51,879 nt of DNA, from the NCBI GenBank assembly GCA_022825825.1, contig JAJDWA010000024.1:1-51879 (forward strand). Direction: 5' to 3'. Below, piece after piece: positions 16,655-25,444 of this stretch. The stretch comes from Candidatus Poribacteria bacterium. GTDB taxonomy: Bacteria; Poribacteria; WGA-4E; WGA-3G. A model generated the notes under the pieces. The model had not been told where the DNA came from and searched no databases. It saw only the letters and a list, made by a program, of their open reading frames with translations. Every line of letters starts with the position of its first letter. The first letter of the stretch is position 1. The position numbers and the translations under genes were made by a program.

Positions 16655-16676
16655 GGTGCGGTTAGGAAATCGCACC
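16655..16676. repeat. dispersed hairpin repeat, copy 3
   Basis: GGTGCGGTT-AGGA-AATCGCACC forms a 9-bp stem with one G-T pair. Same core as copy 2; here the copy appears to have been split from its right-hand flank by the 184-bp nested palindrome. Confidence 0.65.
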
Positions 16677-16713
16677 TTATGCGTCAATTTAGGGATAAAT
16701 CCCGTCACACATT

Positions 16714-16897
16714 GTAGGGTGGGGTCCCCGGGGAATGCCTAAATGGCATTCATACCGTTGATTTGGTGCCCCGCCATATCTGATGTATTCAAACAATGGG
16801 TGGGCACCAAATCAACGGTATGAATCATGGCGAATCATGTAGAATACCACACGCGTATTCTACCACGCGCATTCGTCTTTAGACATTCCCCGCCTAC
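16714..16897. mobile_element. nested palindromic element (MITE-like)
   Basis: Outer ends GTAGG/CCTAC and GGGGAATGCCTAAA (16730-16743) pair with TTTAGACATTCCCC (16878-16891, 13/14). Inside, a perfect 24-bp inverted repeat lies at 16748-16771 and 16802-16825, then a hairpin TAGAATAC/GTATTCTA at 16840-16862 enclosed by CGAAT/ATTCG. There is no coding capacity. Nested arms and a position inside a repeat flank suggest a non-autonomous mobile or structured element. No target duplication was established. Confidence 0.55.
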
Positions 16898-16944
16898 CGA
16901 GGGCAAAAGTGTGTATCTATTTTCATAATTCACTATAAAACAAA

Positions 16945-16970
16945 ACGCACCAGAAAATAATCTGATGCGT
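16945..16970 (-). terminator. terminator of the four-module membrane protein gene
   Basis: ACGCACCAGA (16945-16954) and TCTGATGCGT (16961-16970) pair at 9 of 10 positions around a 6-nt loop. On the minus strand the stem is followed by TTTTGTTTTATAG. It lies 46 nt past the stop of the gene at 17017. Confidence 0.65.
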
Positions 16971-17016
16971 AGACAACAAAAGTGTTATTTATTCTTATAT
17001 CTATTGTCGGGAGGTG

Positions 17017-18486
17017 TTAAAAAACCTCTAACAGTGGTGGTGACTCAACAAGTTTGATCTCTTCTTCTGAAGCTTGCTGTTGACGGCTATACCAATCCAC
17101 CCAGACTTGTCGCTGTGAAGTAGTTCCATTCAAATTACCTTTTATCTCTTGGTAGCATGTGATAAAAGCAAGTATCATGACAAGCAGAATCTGTGCAAAA
17201 TCAGGCAAACCTTCCATAACAAACAGGTCTGTGATTCCATATACTAATACAATACCAGATATCCAACAAATTAAGTGCAGTAAAAATTGGTGTGGTTTGC
17301 GCAGCATGGATCGTAATGTTTTTTCAGCAGTGAAAAAATATATATCAGGCTGCCTGTTTGCAAATGAAGAAGATTCTTCAAAAGGCTTATCCTGTGGAGC
17401 TGCTTGTTGCTGCATATACCACCTATCCCACTTCTGCTGTTCAGACGTAATGCCTTTTAAATTGCCTTTCGCTTCTCGGTAACTAATGATCACAGCGAAA
17501 ATTGTAAGAGGGATACAAAATTCGGCATAAATTCCCACTACTTCTGGCAATGATTGAATAGTCCAATTTTGATAAAAATTAAAACTGATCGCGAAAAAAA
17601 TGAACAGCGTAGGCACGGCAAAGACCCAAGACAAAAAATGTATAAAAAAAGATTTTGGGTGTCGCAGTATGAATATTACTGTTTCTGCTAATGTTTTAGA
17701 ATTTGATCCAACCTTCACTTTTTGGGATGGTGGCTCCTCAAAATCAGCACCATGATTCATAACAACCTTTTGACGTTTATACCACCCAAACCACATCTGA
17801 CTTTCAGCAGCAATCCCTTTCAAAAACCCTCTTGTCTCAAAGTAACATGAGATGGGCGCAAGTATTGCCGCAAGTATAACCAATTCATGAAAGTCCTTTA
17901 TAATATATTGTACAGTCTTTACAATTCCATCGTTAATAACCAGAATGATCGCTACGAAAAGCAGAAAAGCAATCCAGTATCCAAAATGGACAAATAGACG
18001 TTTCGGGGAACGAAGCCGATATAGGACTACCTTATGGGCTTTGATAAAATAGGATTCATCCTGTTCGTTATGAGGTAAGGGTGGCACTTTATAACTGACT
18101 TCTAATTCCTTTGCTTCTTGTTGTCGAGTGTACCAATCCATCCATTCCTTTCTCTCGTTAGCAGTACCGTTTACGTTTCCCTTTGCTTCTATGTAAACCA
18201 TGATTAGAGCGGGAACGAAGGCGATCCAACTCCTTTCAATGGGTGACAAATCACTCGCAATTTCCTCAATGATAAGGGAAAGGACAGTAAGTAGTTTCCA
18301 TAGCGACCAGGGTAAGTGGTTTGTGGAATTCTTTACCTCCTCACCTACGTCAGGTAAGGTCCCATATATAAAAGGGTCGTCTGTCAAGGTGTGTAAAGCA
18401 GAAAAGGAAATCCAGCATATCAAATAACATAGAAAAAAGGTTGTCGGGTTTTGAACCATGAATTTTAATGTTTTTCGGAATTTCAT
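17017..18486 (-). CDS. membrane protein with four tandem EAKG-WYxR modules
   Basis: 489 residues, no known family recognised. Four repeats of about 110-135 residues (about 1-135, 145-255, 264-375, 383-485). Each starts with an R/Q-x-P-x-x-F-x-x-H/Y-x-x-x-W segment (NPTTFFLCYLICW, SPKRLFVHFGYW, HPKSFFIHFLSW, KPHQFLLHLICW), has two hydrophobic stretches, then E-A/T/I-K/R-G-x-x-x-G...W-x-x-W-Y-x-R/Q-Q and an E-x-P-P-like end (ESS in repeat 3). About eight transmembrane helices are predicted by eye, with the charged W-WY segments between repeats. The paralogue at 16166 has one module. ATG with GGAGGAAG upstream. Function unknown. Confidence 0.8.
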   Translation of the reverse strand: MKFRKTLKFMVQNPTTFFLCYLICWISFSALHTLTDDPFIYGTLPDVGEEVKNSTNHLPWSLWKLLTVLSLIIEEIASDLSPIERSWIAFVPALIMVYIEAKGNVNGTANERKEWMDWYTRQQEAKELEVSYKVPPLPHNEQDESYFIKAHKVVLYRLRSPKRLFVHFGYWIAFLLFVAIILVINDGIVKTVQYIIKDFHELVILAAILAPISCYFETRGFLKGIAAESQMWFGWYKRQKVVMNHGADFEEPPSQKVKVGSNSKTLAETVIFILRHPKSFFIHFLSWVFAVPTLFIFFAISFNFYQNWTIQSLPEVVGIYAEFCIPLTIFAVIISYREAKGNLKGITSEQQKWDRWYMQQQAAPQDKPFEESSSFANRQPDIYFFTAEKTLRSMLRKPHQFLLHLICWISGIVLVYGITDLFVMEGLPDFAQILLVMILAFITCYQEIKGNLNGTTSQRQVWVDWYSRQQQASEEEIKLVESPPLLEVF

Positions 18487-18739
18487 GACACTTCTTCCTC
18501 CCTAATGTGTCTCTAACTTTTATGATATTTCCTGGTATTCAGCAATAGATTTCGTTTGTGAATTGAAGAAAAGTTGGGATGTGTAGGTTCTAAGTTATAG
18601 TTGCATATTGAATGGGTTTTCTTCAATTTTTCAAAGCAATTATTATGGTAGATTTAGAATTACTTGGACACTTTGTGCCATTGAGGTTGGAAAACCTCAC
18701 CTATCGGGATTGGAGAAAAAACACCATTTCTAAGTGACA
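18487..18739. other. intergenic region with hairpin copy 4
   Basis: About 250 bases between comEC and the four-module gene. The only structure noted is the hairpin GAGGTT-GGAA-AACCTC at 18683-18698, followed by a degenerate CACCTATCGGG flank similar to copy 2. Confidence 0.45.
18683..18698. repeat. dispersed hairpin repeat, copy 4 (degenerate)
   Basis: A 6-bp stem GAGGTT/AACCTC with loop GGAA and the right flank CACCTATCGGGA, resembling CGCCTACCGTGGGA of copy 2. Shorter than the other copies. Confidence 0.5.
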
Positions 18740-21241
18740 CTAAACATCATCAGTAATAACGGTAGACATAAACCAACACCGCTTCCCATCAGTTTTCAAA
18801 GTAATCGCACCCAGCTGATCCGTTCGTAGCTGCACACAATTACGTTCTCGGTACCTTGCAACAACTTTAGCATGCGGAAATTGAAACCGATTCCCTTTGC
18901 CCAGTGAAAAGATAGCATAACGCGGTTGAACAGCCTCTAAAAACTGCATAGTGCTTGAAGTTTGACTTCCGTGATGCGGTACCTTTATTATTTCTGACCT
19001 TAAATCTTGCCGAGATGCAATTAATCGAGTTTCAGCTTTAGATTCAATATCACCAGTGAATAAGAAGTCTACTTCGCCATAACTGAGTTTCAGCACAAGC
19101 GAATCATCGTTCTTATCCGTGTCCATAAGATTCGTGGATGCGGTATCAATCGGATGTAGTAGGTTAAGCGTAGCAGTTGGAGTGAGTTTTATTTCTTTTG
19201 CGTACGGAAAGGAATAGGAAATGCCTTGCGTTCTGGCAATGTTCCGTAATCTTTGATGGGTTTGCGAATCAAGTTTCATGTCCGGTATTCCGAGGATCCT
19301 TTTCACTTTAAAGTTTTGCAGAATATAGGCAAGTCCTCCTCCATGATCAATGTCTGGATGCGTAAGCACTACCAAATCAAGTTTCCGAATGCCGTGTGCA
19401 TCAAGATACGGTTCAATAATTCGTTTACCTACGTCATATTCAACCTCTCTCTGCCGCTTTTCATCGCGGTATGAACGTTGGATGCCGCCATCAATCAACA
19501 TTGTTCGCTTATCAGGAAATTTGACAATAGCGGCGTCTCCTTGCCCAACATCAAGCGTAACCACTTCTAACAAACGCCCTTTTTCATGAAAAGCACTGTC
19601 CCAAATCCAGATTGCCGCGACCAATAGCCCGATGAGACTTGCCACTTTCCATTGCTTATACACGTATCGCCAATGTGTAATGCCTATACATACTGCTATG
19701 TAGACAACAACGAGTCCTAACGTTGGCGGTGCTATCTTCATGATACCCCATTCCTGCCCAAAAATCCCGATAAGTTTTAGAAAAATGAAGATGAGCGTGT
19801 GATTAACCAATGCCAACAGTTTAGCAAGAGGGATCCAGATAAACCCGACACACACTGATGCCATACCCGTCCCTACAATTAGCGATACCAACCCAACCGC
19901 AAAAGGGCCCACGATTATGCCGAGTGGGTATGCCCTATAAAAGTGAAAAGCGATAAGAGGTCCAGTTCCGAGTTGTGCAGCGAATGTCACAAGGTAGGAT
20001 AGTACCAACCATTTTATGGCAGTATTCTTAAATTTGGGCAGCATATTTCCATCATCAGATTTATCAGAACTCCACAGTCGCTGTAAAGGTTTCTCCATTT
20101 TTGGAACAAAATAGACAATGGAAGTGACCGCAACAAATGATAACTGAAAACCTACATCCCATAACTGCATTGGGTTTAGAAGGAGTAATACCAAGGCAGC
20201 GACTCCGAGCATATTGTAGATGTCTGCATCACGATCAATTATCGTGGCAAATAGGTATAAAATTGCCATCAGTGAAGCACGAAAGACGGAAGGGCGAAAT
20301 CCGACTAAACAGGCATAGATAAGAATCACTACAATCGTCAAGAGAGAAACTACTTTTTTAGGAATCCGGCGAAATACCGATAAACCGAGATAACAAAACA
20401 TCGCAACAAGCCCAACGTGTAAACCTGACACCGCCAGCACATGAAAAGTGCCACTATTGCGAAAAGTATCCAAAGTCTCTGATGGTACATCTCCGCGTTT
20501 CCCAAGTAGGATCCCTTTTAGTAACTGCGCATGCAACGAGTCTTCATTTGTAGAAAAGGTTTGTAAACCCGAATAAATATCATCAATAATCCGTTCGGTA
20601 CGAAGGCGGAGTGCTTCTATCCAGCGTAAGGGTGGAAATCCTGATTGTTCACCTATGTGAAGCAGTCCCTGGTGATAAATGATTCCAGAAACATCTTGCC
20701 GCGCAAGATAGGCTCGATAATCGAAACCGCCAGGATTTCGCTGCGTATCGGGTTGACGTAGCACACCTGTTAAAGTCAAATGTTTACCGTAGCGTAACGG
20801 TATCAATTCCTGGAACCGTATCAAGAACTTTGCCGATACTGTTTGTGATGGTTCGGATAAAAGTTGAACCTGTCCAACAGCATAACATGCTTCCCAAGTT
20901 TCGCCACGTTCTGGTTGATAGACAGTTTTGCCTATGAAACTAATCGGTTGGTCATAAAAGTGGGAAGGGATTGATGGGACAGTTGCAATTTCCAATCTCA
21001 CCATCCCACTTGCAAATACCGCAATATGGAGCAGCACGTAACAGAGGTATTTTTTTGTCCTAATCCGCGCCAGAATGCTGCCAATAAGACATATCAACAC
21101 ACATAACCATAGCCAAAGCATCGGAATTGATGTATAACTACTGATTAATATTCCGAGCAAAAATGGAATGAGGAAATAGAGTGCGGGACGTGGTTTAAGT
21201 GTCATTTCAGTTTGTGTAAATTTGCCGTGGATATGTTTCAA
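18740..21241 (-). CDS. comEC: ComEC/Rec2-family DNA uptake channel
   Basis: 833 residues with all three expected parts: an N-terminal membrane/OB-like domain (DUF4131, about 1-210), the Competence multi-helix channel (about 240-540, with FHVLAVSGLHVGLVAMFCYL), and a C-terminal metallo-beta-lactamase domain (about 575-830: LDVGQGDAAIVKFP, LIDGGIQ, LTHPDIDHGGG, DFLFTGDIE, KVPHHGSQTSS). ComEC carries single-stranded DNA across the inner membrane in natural transformation, and the C-terminal domain is thought to degrade the other strand. The frame opens with TTG at 21241; an internal ATG at 21205 is possible, and neither has a strong ribosome-binding site. No other competence gene is nearby. Confidence 0.92.
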   Translation of the reverse strand: MKHIHGKFTQTEMTLKPRPALYFLIPFLLGILISSYTSIPMLWLWLCVLICLIGSILARIRTKKYLCYVLLHIAVFASGMVRLEIATVPSIPSHFYDQPISFIGKTVYQPERGETWEACYAVGQVQLLSEPSQTVSAKFLIRFQELIPLRYGKHLTLTGVLRQPDTQRNPGGFDYRAYLARQDVSGIIYHQGLLHIGEQSGFPPLRWIEALRLRTERIIDDIYSGLQTFSTNEDSLHAQLLKGILLGKRGDVPSETLDTFRNSGTFHVLAVSGLHVGLVAMFCYLGLSVFRRIPKKVVSLLTIVVILIYACLVGFRPSVFRASLMAILYLFATIIDRDADIYNMLGVAALVLLLLNPMQLWDVGFQLSFVAVTSIVYFVPKMEKPLQRLWSSDKSDDGNMLPKFKNTAIKWLVLSYLVTFAAQLGTGPLIAFHFYRAYPLGIIVGPFAVGLVSLIVGTGMASVCVGFIWIPLAKLLALVNHTLIFIFLKLIGIFGQEWGIMKIAPPTLGLVVVYIAVCIGITHWRYVYKQWKVASLIGLLVAAIWIWDSAFHEKGRLLEVVTLDVGQGDAAIVKFPDKRTMLIDGGIQRSYRDEKRQREVEYDVGKRIIEPYLDAHGIRKLDLVVLTHPDIDHGGGLAYILQNFKVKRILGIPDMKLDSQTHQRLRNIARTQGISYSFPYAKEIKLTPTATLNLLHPIDTASTNLMDTDKNDDSLVLKLSYGEVDFLFTGDIESKAETRLIASRQDLRSEIIKVPHHGSQTSSTMQFLEAVQPRYAIFSLGKGNRFQFPHAKVVARYRERNCVQLRTDQLGAITLKTDGKRCWFMSTVITDDV

Positions 21242-21402
21242 TTATATTAAGTGGAATGGAAATTTTCAAGATTTTTGTTCCGTAGAAATTTCGCTTTGAT
21301 AGAACTACTGTTCATGATAACATATAAAGATAAAACGAAAATACATCAAAGTGACAGTAGTCGGTTAGTTGCTAATCTAAAAAGATAAATGAGGACTTGG
21401 TT

Positions 21403-23703
21403 ATGAAAACATTTTTGACCGTACTTATCCTTTTAACCGTTTTCACCGTAAATGCCTTCGCAAGCGTACATTTTCGTGCTACTACATTTGAGGGACATAC
21501 AAGTAAGGTTGATAGTGTAGCGTTCAGTTCCAATGGTAAAATACTCGCCAGTGGAAGTTGGGATAACACCGTTCGTTTATGGGATGTAGAAACTCGCAAA
21601 GAGATTGTCACACTCACAGGACATACAGGACCGGTTTATTCCATAGCATTCAGCCCCGATGGCAAAATGCTCGCCAGTGGAAGTTATGACCGGACTATTC
21701 GTCTATGGGACGTAGAGACACATACAAACATTGCTACACTCCCTGGGTATAAGGATGCAGTTTCCTCCTTAGCGTTTAGTCCCGATGGCAAAATGCTCGC
21801 CAGTGGAAGTTACGACCGGACTATTCGTCTATGGGATGTAGAGACAGAGACCAACATCAAAACTCTCACTGAGCATAAGGGCAGGGTCACATCTGTAGCG
21901 TTCAGTCCGCACGGTAAAATACTTGTGAGTGGGAGTTGGGACAACACCATTCGTCTATGGGATGTAGAGACATACACTAACACCAAAACCCTCACTGAAA
22001 CAACAGGTGATGTCATGAACGTGGTTTTTAGTCCCGATGGCAAGACGTTTGCAACTGGGAGCGAAAAAGGCGCCATCCGCCTTTGGGATTTAGAAACTAC
22101 TGAAAACATCAAGACATTTGGAGAGCATGCTCATAGTTATCTGTGGAACATGTGCTTAGCGTTCAGTCCAGATGGAAAAACAATCGCAGCTGGGATTTAT
22201 CGTGGCAGCATCCGTGTATGGGATATTGCTACTGAAAGGATGATCGGTGTTATTGCTGACAGAGACAAAAAGATGGGGGCGGTTGATAGCTTAGCGTTCA
22301 GTCCAGATGGAAAAACAATCGCAACTGGTAGTTGGGACCCCACCGTCCGTCTGTGGAATATCACCAAGAGTTTTAAAATTGAGCCTTATCCCATAGTATC
22401 TCCCGCTATCGGCGAACAGTTTACTATCAATATTGAAGCTGATACGGGACCAAATGCATACTTTGACTACTTTATCTTAAGTTTTAATGAAAGTGCTGTT
22501 CGTTATGTCAAAGTCACCAAAGGAGATTTAGTATTTCCTTCAGCTACTATTGAGTGGGAATTTTACGGAACGAGGAATCAAGATCAAGTAAGGTTTAAAT
22601 CACGTTTTGTTGGGGGCAAAGGTATATTGGCGAAAGTCACTTTCGAAGTGGTTGATGTCAAAGAATCTTTTATCAAGTTTTATGACTTAGATTTCACGTA
22701 TTCACCTTTCTTTATCTATGATGGAAAAGTTGTACCGCCCCAGTCCTCCTCTTCTGCGGTTGTCCGTCTTACACCCTCCAAAGTCCTGTCTCCATCAGTA
22801 GGTGAACATCTTGTTTTTAACGTTGACATTACTGATGGTCAAAATGTTGCAAGGCATGAGTTAACACTGGACTTCGATCAGTCCGCACTTAAACATATTT
22901 CAAGTGGTGAAGGCAACTATTTCTCTGAAGGTGTAGGCAACGGTAACGGTACGCTTGAGACGGTAACATTTGAGGTGCTTGATGTTAAAGATTCAATTGT
23001 AGGAATCTCCGGTTATTTGGTGGCCCCAAATGGTTTTCGTTATATTCCAACTTTTAAAAGTGCAGAGATAATTGAACCACTCTTGGGAGATGTAAACAGA
23101 GATGGGGTCGTAAGCATCTTGGATTTGGTAGAAGTTGTCTCAAGTTTAGGAAAGCCCGTGTTATCAGGTGGAAACCCCGCGGATGTTAATGAAGACAGTG
23201 TTGTTGATATCATAGATATGGTTACAGTTGCTGGCGCAATAAGTGAGGAAGCGGCAGCGCCTGCGGTGTGGAGGCGCGATCTACAGATCGTTTTTACACG
23301 CGATCAAGTGCAAAAATGGTTATCGCAAGCACAGCACTTAGGCGTAGCAGATGCTGTATCGAAAAGGGGCATCCACTTTTTAGAGAACCTATTGGCAGCA
23401 TTTACACCGAAAGAGACAGCACTCCTTGCTAATTATCCCAACCCGTTCAATCCAGAAACATGGATACCTTATCAATTAGCAGAATCTGCAGATGTAAGCA
23501 TTTCCATCTATACAGCGGATGGTGCTGTTGTGCGAAACTTAGCGTTAGGACATCAACTTGTAGGCATCTATCATGACAAAACTCGCGCAGCGTATTGGAA
23601 TGGGAAAAATAAAGTTGGAGAGGCTGTTCCGAGTGGTGTTTATTTTTACACCTTAACAGCAGGCAAGTTCAAATCCACCCGGAAGATGCTAATTCTGAAA
23701 TAA
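21403..23703 (+). CDS. secreted WD40-cohesin-dockerin protein with T9SS-like C-terminal domain
   Basis: 766 residues. Signal peptide (FLTVLILLTVFTVNAFASV), then seven WD40 repeats (about 22-325; motif SVAFSPDGKMLASGS...RLWDVET) that complete a propeller. Two cohesin-like beta domains follow (about 328-445 and 455-560), then a dockerin-like pair of Ca2+ loops (LLGDVNRDGVVSILDL and ADVNEDSVVDIIDM, about 565-620). The end (about 670-766) is a FlgD/T9SS-type domain with LLANYPNPFNPETWIPYQLA and GVYFYTLTAGKFKSTRKMLI. The architecture suggests a surface or secreted scaffold. ATG at 21403 was chosen over TTG at 21397, because GAGGA lies 7 nt before it. Two WD40 units are nearly identical in DNA. Confidence 0.88.
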   Translation: MKTFLTVLILLTVFTVNAFASVHFRATTFEGHTSKVDSVAFSSNGKILASGSWDNTVRLWDVETRKEIVTLTGHTGPVYSIAFSPDGKMLASGSYDRTIRLWDVETHTNIATLPGYKDAVSSLAFSPDGKMLASGSYDRTIRLWDVETETNIKTLTEHKGRVTSVAFSPHGKILVSGSWDNTIRLWDVETYTNTKTLTETTGDVMNVVFSPDGKTFATGSEKGAIRLWDLETTENIKTFGEHAHSYLWNMCLAFSPDGKTIAAGIYRGSIRVWDIATERMIGVIADRDKKMGAVDSLAFSPDGKTIATGSWDPTVRLWNITKSFKIEPYPIVSPAIGEQFTINIEADTGPNAYFDYFILSFNESAVRYVKVTKGDLVFPSATIEWEFYGTRNQDQVRFKSRFVGGKGILAKVTFEVVDVKESFIKFYDLDFTYSPFFIYDGKVVPPQSSSSAVVRLTPSKVLSPSVGEHLVFNVDITDGQNVARHELTLDFDQSALKHISSGEGNYFSEGVGNGNGTLETVTFEVLDVKDSIVGISGYLVAPNGFRYIPTFKSAEIIEPLLGDVNRDGVVSILDLVEVVSSLGKPVLSGGNPADVNEDSVVDIIDMVTVAGAISEEAAAPAVWRRDLQIVFTRDQVQKWLSQAQHLGVADAVSKRGIHFLENLLAAFTPKETALLANYPNPFNPETWIPYQLAESADVSISIYTADGAVVRNLALGHQLVGIYHDKTRAAYWNGKNKVGEAVPSGVYFYTLTAGKFKSTRKMLILK

Positions 23704-23903
23704 GTGGGTGGTATATAATACAGTCAAACAAATGTAATAACACTATAGGTAGTTGCAAACTTCATATATTTAGAGTGAAATAGAAAATATATGCACCCTT
23801 TTGGTACAGGGGACCTAAACCGAATACTTGAATATTTTATATTCCCAATTTGCATCATGTGTTATACTACCTATGGATTTTAGCGATTTAAGGAGAAAAC
23901 TCA

Positions 23904-24875
23904 ATGAATGAATCTGAAAGAAAGTGGGATGGAACAATTACACGGTATCCTGACCCTGCAATTGAAGTAATTGACTCCCGGTTTGCAAGGTACAAAATTG
24001 GCAATTCTGTTGTTGAACGGTTATGGACAGGCGCGCGCTGGTCTGAGGGCCCCGTTTGGTTTGGAGATGGTGGATACCTCCTCTGGAGCGATATTCCGAA
24101 TAACCGCATCTTGAAATGGGAAGAGGCAACGGGCAAAGTAAGCGTATATCGTAAACCGTCTAACTATAGTAACGGACATACCAGAGATAGACAAGGTAGA
24201 CTTATCAGTTGTGAACACGGTACACGGCGTGTAACACGAACTGAGTATGACGGAACAGTTACTGTGTTAATGGATAAGTTTGAGGGAAAACGACTCAACG
24301 CACCAAACGATGTGGCTGTTCATACTGATGGACATATTTGGTTTACCGATCCGGGATATGGGATTATGCTCAATTACGAAGGGCATATCGCAGAATTTGA
24401 ATTGCCCACTTCAGTTTATCGCCTTGACCCGGATACTGGAGAAACCACAGTTGTGACAGATGAACTCGAAAAACCGAATGGTATCTGCTTTTCGCCTGAT
24501 TATAACAAATTGTATGTAGTAGATACAGGGGTTACGCACAAAGAAGGGACACCGAGACACATTTATGTCTTTGATGTCGTCCACGGTGAATATTTAGACA
24601 ACAAACGGGTTTTCTGCGATATGGCACCCGGGATTGCTGATGGTATCCGATGCGATATTGATGGTAACCTATGGGCAAGTGCTGGATGGATTGGCGATGG
24701 TTACGATGGAGTCCATGTATTTGCACCAGATGGCACGCTTATCGGGAAGATTCACCTCCCAGAAATTTGTGCAAATCTCTGTTTTGGCGGTGTGAAACGA
24801 AATAGGCTCTTTATGACAGGTAGTCAATCACTTTACTCAGTGTATGTTGAAGCACAAGGGCTGCCGTTATTCTAA
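23904..24875 (+). CDS. SMP-30/gluconolactonase family protein
   Basis: 323 residues forming a six-bladed propeller of the SMP-30/gluconolaconase/LRE-like family, which hydrolyses sugar lactones with a divalent metal. Typical segments: the first-strand glutamate ARWSEGPVWFGDGGYLLWSD, NGHTRDRQGRLISCEHGTRRV, LNAPNDVAVHTDGHIWFTDPGYG, KPNGICFSPDYNKLYVVDTG, and near the end PEICANLCFGGVKRNRLFMTG. No signal peptide, so cytosolic. ATG with AAGGAGAAAACTCA before it. It probably acts on an aldonolactone in sugar oxidation, in line with the mannonate dehydratase-like gene, although the genes are 9 kb apart. The exact substrate is unknown. Confidence 0.9.
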   Translation: MNESERKWDGTITRYPDPAIEVIDSRFARYKIGNSVVERLWTGARWSEGPVWFGDGGYLLWSDIPNNRILKWEEATGKVSVYRKPSNYSNGHTRDRQGRLISCEHGTRRVTRTEYDGTVTVLMDKFEGKRLNAPNDVAVHTDGHIWFTDPGYGIMLNYEGHIAEFELPTSVYRLDPDTGETTVVTDELEKPNGICFSPDYNKLYVVDTGVTHKEGTPRHIYVFDVVHGEYLDNKRVFCDMAPGIADGIRCDIDGNLWASAGWIGDGYDGVHVFAPDGTLIGKIHLPEICANLCFGGVKRNRLFMTGSQSLYSVYVEAQGLPLF

Positions 24876-24900
24876 ATCAGTAAATTATTATAGATGAGCA

Positions 24901-25368
24901 TTACACTTGTGGCGCCTGATAAGAGAAAGTTTGGATTACATCATTCATCAGAAGTCGTTGTGTAATGGACTCAATTGTTTCTGCATTCAAAGTGCCGCTG
25001 ATCCAGAACTTTTGTCCCGTTCGAACAGTGTTTACGCCCTCAAACCCAAGGTCTTTGATACCTTTGACTGTACTATCCCCAACTGCGTCAGTAACGCCAG
25101 GTTTGAATTGGACTTCAACTGTCCAATCGTTCTTATTTTTCTTATCAGCGTCAAAGGTAAAAACTTGTGTAATTGGATCAGCAAGGAGTTCTGTTCCGAT
25201 CCGTTCAATAGTTTGTGAGTCAAGACTACCTTCAATCCAATAAACAGTGGCCGTCCGGACAGATTCTACCCCACTGATACCGAGGTCAGCAATATCTTCA
25301 AGAATATCTTGTCCAATGGTGTCAGGGACTTCAGGTTTGTAGAATACTTCTATTTTCCAATTTTTCAT
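24901..25368 (-). CDS. tandem PurS-like protein
   Basis: 155 residues made of two PurS-like domains of about 75 residues: WKIEVFYKPEVPDTIGQDIL...SVRTATVYWIEGSLDSQTI...PITQVFTF and WTVEVQFKPGVTDAVGDSTV...TVRTGQKFWISGTLNAETI...VIQTFSY. PurS is the small subunit that bridges PurL and PurQ in formylglycinamidine synthetase (purine synthesis), usually about 80 residues as a homodimer. A fused pair could make a covalent dimer. The start at ATG 25368 fits the family; the frame is open to 25416. No purL or purQ is adjacent. Convergent with the SMP-30 gene (25 nt) and divergent from PIG-L. Confidence 0.75.
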   Translation of the reverse strand: MKNWKIEVFYKPEVPDTIGQDILEDIADLGISGVESVRTATVYWIEGSLDSQTIERIGTELLADPITQVFTFDADKKNKNDWTVEVQFKPGVTDAVGDSTVKGIKDLGFEGVNTVRTGQKFWISGTLNAETIESITQRLLMNDVIQTFSYQAPQV

Positions 25369-25444
25369 AGATTTTAGTTCCGCGTAAAAAGATGGTAACT
25401 TACAAACACCTAACAAAAAATCAACATTTTACGGATATCCTATA

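Larger units (their letters stand above)
16532..17016. other. palindrome-rich intergenic region
   Basis: 485 bases without a gene between two members of the EAKG-WYxR family. It contains hairpin copy 3 (16655-16676), the nested palindrome (16714-16897), a tail homologous to 11249-11290 and a terminator (16945-16970). The order hairpin, flank, terminator parallels the 11.2 kb region. Confidence 0.65.
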
